A DNA stretch of 64,000 nt from Vitellaria paradoxa (Eukaryota > Streptophyta > Magnoliopsida > Ericales > Sapotaceae): NCBI GenBank assembly GCA_019916065.1, contig CM034236.1, positions 48,380,190-48,444,189 on the forward strand, read 5' to 3'. Below are positions 25,303 through 36,037 of this stretch, in pieces (position 1 is the stretch's first letter; every line of letters begins with the position of its first letter). The translations under genes and the position numbers were made by a program. The notes beneath the pieces are model-generated. The model worked only from the letters and a program-made list of their open reading frames with translations, was not told the origin of the DNA and ran no database searches.

Positions 25303-26387
25303 AACATATACATTTCATTTATATATTTCACTTTAATCAAACAGCGTCGAACAAAGAAAATTTTTCATCTCACAGGAAGGAAAATTTAGTCTCTCTAATT
25401 TTCTTTTTTTTTTTTTACTTTTTTATTATCCCGTTGATTTGGAAAATTACATAAATATTATTATTTTTTGTTCACATTTATTTAAAAATTTTAATTTCAC
25501 CTTAATTGTTATTATAATTTTTCCCTCATTGTTATTATTTTTTATATATTTGTTCGATTCATGTCAGAATTATACTTTTACCTTTGTTAATTACAACTTC
25601 TACATTCATCCTTCTCAGTGGTCGAAAAAATAATAATAATAATTAAAAAATAAATAAATAACATAAAAGTTCAATTACTAAAATTAGCTAGCATTTAGAA
25701 CGACATCCGCGCATTTGGAGCTATTCAAAATTTCACTTCAAAGTTAATTGGGCCAGGGTAGATATTGAATAACGATATCCTCGATCAGGATAGACTACGG
25801 AAGTGAGATATGTACACTAGCACCACACCGGGAAAAATAATTGAAAAATAAAATAGTTTTTAATTTATTGAAAAAATAAATTTAATAACTACAATTTATA
25901 CAATCTGTAATAAAAGTACTATCAAATTTATTAAACCAAAAATAATTTGAAAATGTTGTTGATATTGAAATATTATTAGTTGACATTTTTATATACACTA
26001 CTTTGAAATATTAATTAACGAAAAAAAGATTAGAAATTAAATTGATATAAATTTATTGAGAATAAATCGTTTATGATTAATTATTTATTTAAAATAAAGT
26101 ATTAGTTGTTAAATTTCAAATTTATTGACAATATAAGTTCACCTCGTTATTAATGAATATTAGAAGCCTCGATGTAAATATTATTTAGAACAATCCACTT
26201 TAACTATATGTGAGACAAACAAAAAAATATTTAAATTTCAAGTTAATCAGTGGAAGAATATTAAATATGAAAATTGATTTTTGAAATTCAAAAGAATATA
26301 ATCTATTGAAAGAAAAATGAAAAAAAAATTATACGTTCACTAAGAGAAATATAAAATGAATATCTAAAGTATACATGCTATGGAATT

Positions 26388-27212
26388 TTTTAGGGATTAT
26401 ATTATAAATTGACAAATTCATGATCAAACAAAGAACCTTGTAACTTTTAGATTTATTGTAGGTTAAGACACTATACTCTTGAGTTAGATAGAAATAAAAA
26501 CCTAGGAAAGCAATTGGATAACTTTGGAAGTCTGACACAAGCAAAATAAAGTCAGAACATTAAAAACGCAAGAAAATTGTTAGAAGGCTGCCGTTATTTG
26601 CGGAAAAATACCGAGAACTAAGATTTGAAGATTGATAGTACGGGAAGATCGCTTTGAGCTGTGGGAAGACCGCGGGATCACCGCAGAAAATCCGCAGGAG
26701 GGGTGCGCGAGCGAGCTTCCTATGAGGTGAATAATTTTGCTTTCCAAGTTATAATAAAAAACACTAATTGTCCCATGGTTGATGATATATTCACTAGACG
26801 TCTTTAGGGTTTTAATACAGAGAGAATATTCATTCAATAAGGAACAAAACTGCTTCAACAAAACTATTTCAAAAGTTCTCTCAAAACTATTTTTGTCTGT
26901 AATCCAAAGGAGTTCAGGTTTGTGATAGCTGGGGATTCAGCAAAACTAATAAGGAGTCATTATTGTACCTTTGAGGAGTCGAAGGGCTTCGTTAAAGGAG
27001 TTGGTGTATCGAGAATTCAAGCAAACGTCAACAGAGTACAGAGTCGAGGAGTTGAACTATTTAGAGTTTTGAGTTTGTAACCAACGCTTGATTTTTAGTA
27101 AAAGTTTTGAGGAATTTTCCTATATGGGTTTCCTTACTTTATATTTATCCTTCTTTATTTACTCTTTGTGTTTGCTTGGGATATCTAGCACCTAGGAGAA
27201 TACGAAATTTCA
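26388..27212 (+). repeat. 5' LTR of copia-like element
   Basis: About 825 bp closely related to 30510-31318; both contain TTAGGGATTATATTATAAATTG at the start and end in an A/T-rich ATTTCA. The expected terminal TG is TT here, a decayed end; the 3' copy keeps TG. Immediately downstream, ATTGATATCAAAACAAG resembles the primer-binding site used by many plant copia elements (complementary to initiator tRNA-Met), with mismatches. Confidence 0.8.
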
Positions 27213-27269
27213 ATTGATATCAAAACAAGTTTGTTTTTGAGAGAGAAACGCGATCCTATTTCTTGCTAG

Positions 27270-28437
27270 ATGGATCCGCCTAGAGAAGGCAATTTGAGTA
27301 CCAGGCCTATGTGGTTTGATAGCACCAATTATGCATGTTGGAAGGTTCATATGAGGGCTCATTTAATCTCTGTAAACATTAACGCATGGCTGACAATTGA
27401 AAACAGTTGGATAAAACCAACTCTTACAGTTAACAACGTAACTATAGAAAAATCGATGGATACCTAGACCAGGGTAGAGCAAGAAAGAACGGAGTGGAAC
27501 TACAAAGCTTTAAGCACAATTTTTTATACAGTTTCAGTTGATGAATTCAGGAGAATCTCAAGTTCTGAGACAGCTAGGGAAGCTTAGACAATTATTGAGT
27601 TAACAATGAAGGTAATTCTACAGTGAAGAAGTCGAAACATCAGAAGATTATAACTAAGTTTGAAAGCCTAAAGATGTCAAAGGATGAGACATTTGATCAC
27701 TTTTGCGCTAAACTTTGCGATATTGTCAACTCTAATTTTAGCTTAGGAGAACCAATTCCCAATAATAAAATTGTAAGGAAGATCCTTCACTCTCTCCCCG
27801 TTACTTTTTTAAGCGAATGTGACTGCAATTGAAGAAATAAAGGATATTGATACGATGCATGTAGAAGACCTAGTTAGCTCACTTCAGACATTTGAAACCA
27901 ATATGATTAAACCAAAATATAGAGGAGTTGCCTTAAAAACTATTAAGGAAGACGAGTCCTCCTCAAGTGATGATAAGTTGATCCCTTCTCCTGAAGAAAT
28001 TGCTATTTATACCAAGAAAATCAGAAAATTAAAAAACAAAAGATAACAAGCAAGAAAAGACAAAGAAGAATGAGAAAAGCTAAAATTGAGAAACCTTCAA
28101 AGAAGAAAAATAAAGAGAATATGTCTAAGCACATGAAGTGTTACGAGTGTCAGGGTTATGGTTAAAAAGCTCAAGATTATAGAAATAAGAAGAGTAAGAA
28201 GAAGGTACTCAATGTAATTCTTGATGATTCAGATGATCAGTCTAGTACCTCTTCATCTTCACAAGATTATCCAAAGAATTTTATTGCATTTATGGCTAAA
28301 GCTAGTGCCTCCACAAATTCAGTAGAGTCATTTTCTTTTAAGAATAAGAAAAAAAAATCCTCTGAAAGTAAAGTTAATGAAAATACAGATGAGAAAATGG
28401 ATGTTGAGGAGGCATATGGACAGTTATACTAAGGCTG
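27270..28437 (+). pseudogene. Decayed copia-type gag
   Basis: Starts ATG at 27270, 58 nt after the LTR. The first 65 codons show the copia Gag N-terminal signature (FDSTNYACWKVHMRAHL), then an in-frame stop at 27465. Later pieces in shifted frames carry FESLKMSKDETFDHFCAKL and KILHSLP, typical of the Gag (UBN2-like) domain, and a CCHC zinc knuckle at about 28139 (CYECQGYG then a stop, and the last Cys replaced by Tyr). Several stops and frame changes make it non-functional. Comparison is from knowledge of the family, not a search. Confidence 0.75.
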
Positions 28438-30509
28438 ACACAAACTTTACAAACAAAACGAAAAATTAACTATGAAAAACAAAATATTGGAAAGGGAAAG
28501 AGACAGTCTGAAAATTGCCCTAGAAGAATTACAAGGAAAATTTGATAGTCTTGGAGCAAGTAAGAAAACTCAAGATGAATCGATAACAGCCTTCAAGACC
28601 AAACTGGATCAAAAAGGCAATGAATTGAAGGATACCTAAGCTAAGCTACAAACCATGCAATCTAAGATGAATACAACATCTTCCTAACTAATGACATACT
28701 TGGGATCCAAAGGAGCTTAAGTGACAAAAGAGGCCTTAGCTACATTGGCAAACAGGAGGCCAATGTTGAAGCAAAAGCCACCCTAAGTGAGCAGAAAAAC
28801 CTAAGTTGATTTGGATTTACTCTTCAAAGATAACTGCTCCAAAAATAATTAAAACTCGTAAACTCAAGAAAGGTAATCAGTCAAAAAGCCTATTTTCAGA
28901 AACCCAAAGGATGATCCCTAACTTGCAACGTAAGTTTGTTCTTATATGTTTCATTATGGTATACTTGGCCATATAAGACCTCATTATCACAAATTGTATA
29001 GGTTACCCCTATCTTATACTGACACTAGGAAATTCTTGAGACCTAATTTTCAAGTGTCAAATAGTTTTGACCCATTTAGGTTTCTAGAGTCACATTTTGA
29101 TTATAGACCTTACACGACTTGGTTAGTGAGGAAGAATAGAAAGAAAAAAAGTTTTCAAAACCCAATAACTCCAGGACTCAAAATATTTTTCAAAAATTAA
29201 AAACTATTTGGGTTATGAAGAATGATTTATATATCACCCACACCCCTAAAGATATTGAAGGGGTGCACCTTGATATGCAGAGGTAATTTTTTTTTTCATA
29301 AACTAGGCTATGTGTCATTGTTATATTAAAAAATCATATAGATTATTTTTTAATTTTTTAAAAAATAAAAATAAATTTTTTTGGTGCAATGTTATCCTTT
29401 GTAATATTCTTGCATGGTCAATTACTTCATACACACTTTAAAATCATAAGATCAAAATTGTTGATCTACATAGTGGTCATAAATTTGAATTACTTGATGA
29501 ACCTGAATCCTATGTTTTGTTATTCTTTGTCATCGTAGTGGTGTGCCAAATGTATTTGTACGAAATTTAGTACATCATCAGAAATCTTTTCCACTACTCA
29601 ATTGTTTTATAAATTCTTTTTTTTTTTTTTGGACAATTGGTTGCTCTTGAGATCTTTTAAAGTAAAATCACTTGGAAAGAGATAGCAATGGGATAGAGTA
29701 CAGCCAGTCTGTTGATGTGCAGGTTATCTCTGGGTTTGACGATACAAAAATATGGCTACCGACTCATAAGTGTGTGAAAGCTACCAAGCAAAGTAAGAAA
29801 ATTTGAAAAGGAAAAACTCAAAAAACTTGGTAAAAGTAAATTAAAAAAGTTGGTGTATAATTGAAAAATAATGAATTGAGGAGAAATAAGTCGAAAAGCA
29901 TAAGTGCATATTTTATTTATTCAATTCGTTGTCCAAAAAAGAACATTTTCAAAATTCATGCGAGTATGCGAAAATTATTAATCATGCTGCACTTAAACTT
30001 CATTTCACTCACTGCAAAGGCATTTGACCATCGGTATGTATGAACAACTCATGACATAAATAGTAAGGTGACTCTTAAAATTTTTATTTATTGCTCTTTA
30101 TGTATGGTAAAAAATTTGAAATTGTGTTTAATTTTGTGGTTAGGGAAATAAAACTTGGAATGAATTGATCAAAATTAGACATCATATCTTATTTTTTTGT
30201 CAATTCATGTTAAAAAGGGGGACAATAATTGAGGGGGAGAATAGTTAATGTTTTGTGTCAGTTAATTGAAGGGGAGAATAGTTAATGTTTTGTTCCATTT
30301 TTTTTTTTGTTAATGTTTCATTTATTTTTTTTAAGTTATTTATTTATTCCACATGATGCTTTAATTATTCTGTTTAAATGTGCAACAAACAAGTTTAAAA
30401 ATTAGAGCATATTGAGTATTAACAATATTTACTAAAGCTTTAATTTATGTTGATTTCTTTTATAAATTCATTCATTAAGTTTTGACATGGAATTGTCAAA
30501 GGGGAAGAC
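28438..30509 (+). other. Remainder of the LTR element interior
   Basis: Frames broken by stops show a Lys/Glu-rich coiled-coil-like stretch (about 28440-28650) of the kind found downstream of gag knuckles in some plant copia elements. At about 28946 is a second degenerate knuckle (HYGILGHIRPHYHKL, where Cys residues are expected at changed positions). From 29230 to 30509 there is no recognisable protein; it is AT-rich, with a short tandem repeat of GGGGAGAATAGTTAATG at about 30220-30290. It ends in the polypurine-like tract. Confidence 0.55.
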
Positions 30510-31318
30510 TGTTAGGGATTATATTATAAATTGTCAAATCCATAATCAAACAAAGAGTCCTGTAACTTTTAGGCTTAGTGTAAGCTAAAGCACTATAATC
30601 TTAAGTTAGGTAGAAGTATGAAGGCCTTAGAAAAGTAGTTAAATAACTTTGGAAGTTTGATACAGGTTGAAAGAGCCAAAACATCAAAAACGTAAGAAAA
30701 CTGCTGGAAGGCAACAGTTACTTACAAAAAAATAACGAAAGCTAAGATTTGAAGATTGGTCACGTAGGAAGGCTGCGGCAAAACCATGGTAAGGGCACGG
30801 GTACAAGGTTCCCGCGAAAAAGAACTTTTAGCCTTCTTAGCTTCTATTTTTTAATCCTATACGTCCCAGGTTTTGACATGTATAAACAGTGGATGTATCT
30901 AGGATTCCATACAGAGCGAATATTCATTTAATAAGGAGCAAAACTATTTCAAAGGTTCTCTCAATCACTTAGCCAAGATTTTTCGTGTGTGATCCGAAGG
31001 AGTTCAAGCTCGTGATAGTTGAGGATTCAGCATGCCGAGAATTCAACAAAACACTAAAGAGCTGGTATTGTGCCTTTGAAGAGTCGGAAGATTTTGCTAA
31101 AAGAGTTGGTGTATCGAGAATTCAAGTAAACGTCAACAGAATATAGAGTCGATAAGTCAATATATCGAGAGTTTTAAATTTGTGACCAATGCTTGATTTT
31201 TAGTGAAAGTTTTGAGGAAGTTCCTTGTGTAGGTTTCTCTACTTTATATTTGTCATTCTTTATTTACCTTTTTATGTTTGCTTAGAATATCTAGCACTTA
31301 AGAGAATATAAAATTTCA
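30510..31318 (+). repeat. 3' LTR of copia-like element
   Basis: Begins TGTTAGGGATTATATT and ends AAATTTCA, so the TG...CA ends are kept. About 809 bp, collinear with the 5' LTR apart from small indels and many substitutions; preceded by a purine tract. Confidence 0.8.
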
Positions 31319-31750
31319 GTGTTTTACGATATAAATGGTATTATGTATTATATTACAATATTTACACTATGATATTCTAAGAAAATAAAATATTTTATTA
31401 TATAGTAAAATAAAATATTTTATTATATAGTAAAATATACATTATGATACGCATGACAAAATATTGGAGTTTTAAATAATATTTAATTTATTTAAATGAT
31501 TAGAATTTTGAACATTAGAGTTTTAAGTAAACTAAATTTGAATCTTTTAACATTTTGACAAGATCATAATTTTAAAGAACTAATATAAATTAATTTTATT
31601 TTCATATTTTGTAATAAATGCATTATCTAAAATTATTAAACCAAAATATTAATATATTGTACATGACTACAATTATTAATTAGACAGAAAGTTATAAGAA
31701 AACTAAAGAAGAGAAACTTTGAAAGACTTGCTACCAAAAATGTCAAACCA

Positions 31751-31866
31751 ATCCTGGAGTTATCTCAATTGGTAAAATCTTGACTATACTGGATTAGTCC
31801 CTCTAGAGATTAGTTAAGGTGCACGTAAATTGACCCAAATACTCTCCATTACAAAAAAAAAAAAAA
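31751..31866 (+). mobile_element. tRNA-derived SINE with intact target duplication
   Basis: About 115 bp starting ATCCTGGAGTTATCTCAATT (pol III A-box-like) and ending GGTGCACGTAAATTGACCCA plus a 15-nt A-tail. The 3' body resembles the GCGCAAGCTGGCCCGGACA-type ends of plant SINEs. TGTCAAACCA flanks both sides (31741-31750 and 31867-31876), extending to 15 bp when preceding A residues are counted. The B box is degenerate. Confidence 0.8.
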
Positions 31867-32520
31867 TGTCAAACCACTTAATTTGTAAAATTGAATTAAA
31901 CAACTAGTAGAAAATTCCTGCAAAAAAAAGAATTGATCAATCATTAAAAAGACAATACAACACAGTATTGGGAAGAACGTTCATTCAACAATTAATATAT
32001 ATATATATATATATGAATTTATGTATTTAAGAAGTTACTACAAAAAAGGCTAAATTTTAAGTAAAATTAAATTATTCTGTACTAGAAACACAACATAAAT
32101 TATTCTTATAAGTAAAATTTGGTTAATCTATACTACGGATATATAAAAGCAATTGGTAAAATTCCAATAATAAAAATAACAGAAAGGTCATTTAAAAACG
32201 TAAAATAACATAAAAGAATATAAAGACCAAAGATTATACATGTATTAGAGTTAGTAATCAATATTAGGGTTTTACGGTCAGTGATAATCAAAAATATTTT
32301 TGGTATATTATTATTATAATATTTACCAAATACAATAAAAAAAATCAAATCCCTAAATATATAATAAAATTTATGAGAAAAAATATGGTATAAAAAAACA
32401 ATAGAATTTTGTACCATATTTAACTATGATTGACAAGTAGATTCGAATGATGACGAGTGATTATTATTCACTGAAGTGACTTGATAATAGATTAGATTTA
32501 ATTTTAATTCAGATTAATAA

Positions 32521-32658
32521 ACTCATAGCGGTAAATCACGGCTCGCACTTTAGCAAAAATTCAGAGTCAGGATTTGTGCCTTCTGTATAGGCTTTTGAAC
32601 TCCGACCTCTCGTTAAAAAACAGTAGTCTGAAGGCTCTAGCCAACTGGGTGTAAATTA
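32521..32658 (-). mobile_element. tRNA-derived SINE, minus strand
   Basis: Read on the minus strand it has CCCAGTTGGCTAGAGCC (A-box region) followed by GGTCGGAGTTCAAAAGCC (B-box region) at tRNA-like spacing, then a tRNA-unrelated body ending near GCCGTGATTTACCGC. No clear A-tail or target duplication, so ends are approximate. Confidence 0.6.
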
Positions 32659-33989
32659 TTTGGTTAGAAAAAAAAAAAAAAATACTTTGATAGGAACTGT
32701 ATGTCAGTTTTAATTCAAACTGAGAATCCTATAAATTTAGGACTACATGGTCTTTTTATCCATATCAGAAACACTTAAACGGGGGGACGTAAAAAAAATC
32801 ACATAAAAAATGGTATATACACTTCTAAAACCAAGAGGAAAGCCCTTAGACAGACCTCTGTGATACATAATTTCATTGTTAATCGTTACATTCAATTGTG
32901 GAAAGTTACCGAGAGAAAAAAGTACTTTAAGTTCAAAGGTGGTAATAAGAGGGAAAGCAACAAACTGAAACACCTGTTGAAATCAATGCCACATATGAGG
33001 AAAATTAGGTAATTCAACATATATATATATATATATATACCTGTCTCTTGACATTGCTAAACTGTCAATTGGTTATGTGTGGCTTTCAGACCTTGCACAC
33101 ACACTTATACCTAACCTAACTTGCATAGCGCCCAACCCATTCTCTCCCCCTTTGCCTGCCTGCAGCCCTCGTTTTGTTTGGCTGCTCAAATGCATGTTGG
33201 TAATTGAAAATGACGGAAATGGGCCGCTCACCTACAATTGGAGCGTGTGTTCCCGAACATGACTGCCATGGGCATTCTGGTCACCCAAGTACAAAACCCA
33301 GGATGGTTGTAGTTTAGATTATTGAGATGACTTTGCACTGACCCTTATATGCTTTTTATACTCCTTAGTTTGCGTTGGTTTCTAAGGGTGTTTGGAAAAA
33401 AGACAATTGTAGCTGACACTTGGAGGTGTCATCTTTGTCCTTTCGCCAATAAAATAAACGCTTTGGAATAGGTTAAATGATGATTATATAAATATTAGTA
33501 TCTTTATTTTGTAAGAAATATTGAATTTAATTTTGTTTGTAGTGTCAGTTTCTATGCATAATACACACATATTCATTTCTATTAATTCCAAAATACTACA
33601 CAGAGAGAGAGAGAGAGCGCTCTGACTGGTCATAGAGTTGGAATTTGGGCAATAACTTTGCGGTTAACTTTTTATTCCACTAATAGCTCCAAAATACCTG
33701 TCACTTATAGTTTGGAAATTTCAACATCCCTCAACCTAACAATCTTCATTAATCTTTGAAATATCAATGGATTTTATAGCGTGAAATCTTAACATTCTGA
33801 CCGAGGTTAATTTTGTCTTTTGACAAGTCTATTAATGACGCAGGTCTTCCATCTTCTACCTCACATTACAAATCTTAATAAATTTCTTTGTCAAATTGAA
33901 GAAGAAATTGAATAAATATAAAATAAGGTTGAGTAGAAAAAGGGGTTGTAGAGAGAGGAAGTACAGCGACCTATTCCCCCTGTTCCTTC

Positions 33990-34270
33990 TTTTCTCTCTC
34001 TCTCTCTCTTAATTGCTGTGTTCTTTGTGAGGGAGTGTGAGATAAGTTACATATATATATATATATATATAAGTTCTGAGCCACCATATATATATTTTTT
34101 ATATTTGTTGTTTGTTCATCTTTCTTTGCAGAAGGGGATTACAGAGAACACTAACTGCAACGAGCAACAAGAAGGAGAAAGAAAAGTAGAGAAAGAGAGA
34201 TAGAGAAACGACACAGAGACAACAGAGAGAGAGAGAGAGAGAGACAGAGAGAGAGAGAGAGGAATTCAAG
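33990..34270 (+). promoter_or_regulatory. CT/GA-rich promoter-leader of the BLH gene
   Basis: A CT run at 33991-34010, an AT run at 34050-34071 and a GA run at 34223-34262 precede the homeodomain gene. GA/CT repeats at plant 5' ends are known binding sites of BASIC PENTACYSTEINE factors, which regulate homeobox genes in Arabidopsis. The transcription start cannot be fixed from sequence. Confidence 0.45.
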
Positions 34271-34344
34271 AGTGTTTCAATCCCACAGAAGAGAAAACGA
34301 TGTCTGAGAGCTTTGCACCCCTTTTCACCCTGCAACTCTTAAGA

Positions 34345-34694
34345 GGTATATGCATACATCAATAAAGCTGAAGATAACAAAACAAAATTTAAAAATAAAC
34401 AAATCCAAAAAAAAAAAACACAAAGAAAGATCCATTTGAAGCCTTCTCTTTTTCTCCCTCTTTTTTTCTTTTCTTCTTTGTGTAGTCTTTGCCTCCGAAT
34501 TACTATGATTTTTATGCTGCAGTATTCTTAACAAAGAAAAAAAAAACCCAAAATTCTTTTATGGGTATTGCTTATTTAGCTTGATTATATGACCGATTCA
34601 GAATTAAATTGAGCAGCTTAAAGAGAAGGAAGTGGGTACTAACGGGCTGAAGCGTGATGATGATGACGAAGATCGAGAAGAAGCAGACACTGTT
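34345..34694 (+). promoter_or_regulatory. BLH 5' leader with upstream ORFs and possible intron
   Basis: Three short ORFs lie before the chosen start: 34505-34531 (8 codons), 34561-34584 (7 codons) and 34589-34612 (7 codons), none in the main frame. An AG/GTATAT donor-like site at 34345 and a CTGCAG acceptor-like site near 34522 could remove a leader intron, which would delete most of the first uORF. The main frame is closed upstream by a stop at 34605, with no in-frame ATG before 34695. Confidence 0.45.
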
Positions 34695-35998
34695 ATGGGA
34701 ATACTAGCAACACCAACACCGCCACTTCCTTATGTGATATCTCATTCAAAGGGTCACCATCCAATTCAAATCCCAGACAAGTCCAGTTCTGCCAATTCTA
34801 TGTCCCAAGACTACCACCAAGGTATCTTTAGTTTCTCCAATGGGTTCGAGAGAGCACAGCAAGAACAACAGCAACACATCACACAGCAGATCCGGAGAGA
34901 CAAACTGAGAGTGCAAGGGTTCGACCCGCCATTGGTGGGGGCTATAGAAGAAGGGGAGGAATCCGGTGGGTACGAGACCGCCGGGATGCTGTCGGAAATG
35001 TTCAATTTTCAGCCAGGTGTTGCCACGGCCACCGAGTTGTTGGAGAGCCAGATAGCGCAGAATTACAGGAGTACTCGGCCGTCGGCAGCCGTCGGGATAA
35101 GCGGCGGGGAGTGGTATGGAAACAGGCACGGCATGGTTATGGGACCGCTTGCGGATTCAAAGAATCAAAACGCTGTGAATAACGGTGACAACAGCATGCC
35201 TCATCATCACCACCACCACCACCACCATCAGATTTCAAGCATTAATGGGGACACAGCAGCAGCTGCCATGCAGCTTTTTCTGATGAACCCGCAACAACAA
35301 CAACCGAGGTCGCCCTCGCCATCTCCATCTCATCCTTCTCCATCTGCTGCCGCAACAACCTCCACACTCCACATGTTGCTTCCTAATCCTAACCCATCAC
35401 CCACTTCTACCCTCCAAGGCTTTCACAACCCAATTCATCCCACTGCATCTCCCGCCGGAGGGTCTTTTGGTCCTACCCAATTCACATGGGTTCCTCCTAA
35501 TAGTGGCCATGGAGGTGTCGTGGAAGGTCAGGGACTCTCTCTATCATTATCGTCTTCGTTGCAGCACTTGGAAGAAGCTGCAAAAGCAGAAGAATTGAGG
35601 ATCAGAGAGGGTGGGATGTTCTTCTTCAATGAAGGAGGAGGGACTTCTTCGGCTCAGTTTCAGTACAAGAATTTGGGTCAGAATAACCACCACCAGGTTC
35701 ATCATGTTGGGTTTGGGTCTTCTCTGGGAGTGGTCAATGTGTTGAGGAATTCTAAGTATGTAAAGCCTGCCCAAGAGTTGTTGGAAGAATTCTGTAGTGT
35801 TGGGAGGGGTCAGTTCAAGAAGAAGTTTGGAAGACATAACACCAACCCTAATCCCAATCCAAGTGGTAACACGAACGGTGCCGGCGGCGGCGGCTGTTCT
35901 TCATCTTCCTCTAAGGATCTTCCCCCTTTGTCAGCTGCTGATAGGGTTGAGCATCAGAGAAGAAAGGTCAAACTAGTATCCATGCTTGATGAGGCATG

Positions 35999-36037
<39 letters not shown>

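Larger units (their letters stand above)
13722..26387. other. Long gene-free intergenic stretch
   Basis: About 12.7 kb with no coding frame I can support. It contains MITEs (13856-14167, 14234-14570, 20720-21395), a 101-bp tandem duplication (24082-24283), many (AT)n and A/T homopolymers, a CT/C tract (18450-18490), and a G-box cluster beside a CT tract (23010-23225). The frames near 17840-18080, 18388-18576 and 21673-22049 are short, overlap in several phases and resemble nothing known. The stretch 17470-17700 is of more mixed base content but is unexplained. Confidence 0.65.
26388..31318 (+). mobile_element. Non-autonomous Ty1/copia-like LTR retrotransposon, decayed
   Basis: Two related LTRs (26388-27212 and 30510-31318) flank about 3.3 kb. 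After the 5' LTR lies a degenerate tRNA-Met primer site, then gag remnants; just before the 3' LTR is a purine-rich tract (AAAGGGGAAGAC) fitting the polypurine tract. I find no protease, integrase, reverse transcriptase or RNase H. The LTRs differ at many positions and the candidate 5-bp target flanks do not match (GAATT versus GTGTT), so the insertion is old. Confidence 0.8.
31319..33990. other. Intergenic DNA upstream of the homeodomain gene
   Basis: No gene. Contains a 27-bp tandem repeat (about 31386-31438), two SINEs (31751-31866 and about 32521-32658), AT tracts (about 33020), and a GA run at 33603-33617. The GC-richer stretch 33050-33300 has no supportable frame. Distal promoter elements of the homeodomain gene may lie here. 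Confidence 0.6.

Noticed and set aside
34632..34694. Starting the BLH protein at 34632
   Set aside because: That codon is GTG; the first in-frame ATG is 34695. Kept only as a possible non-AUG extension.
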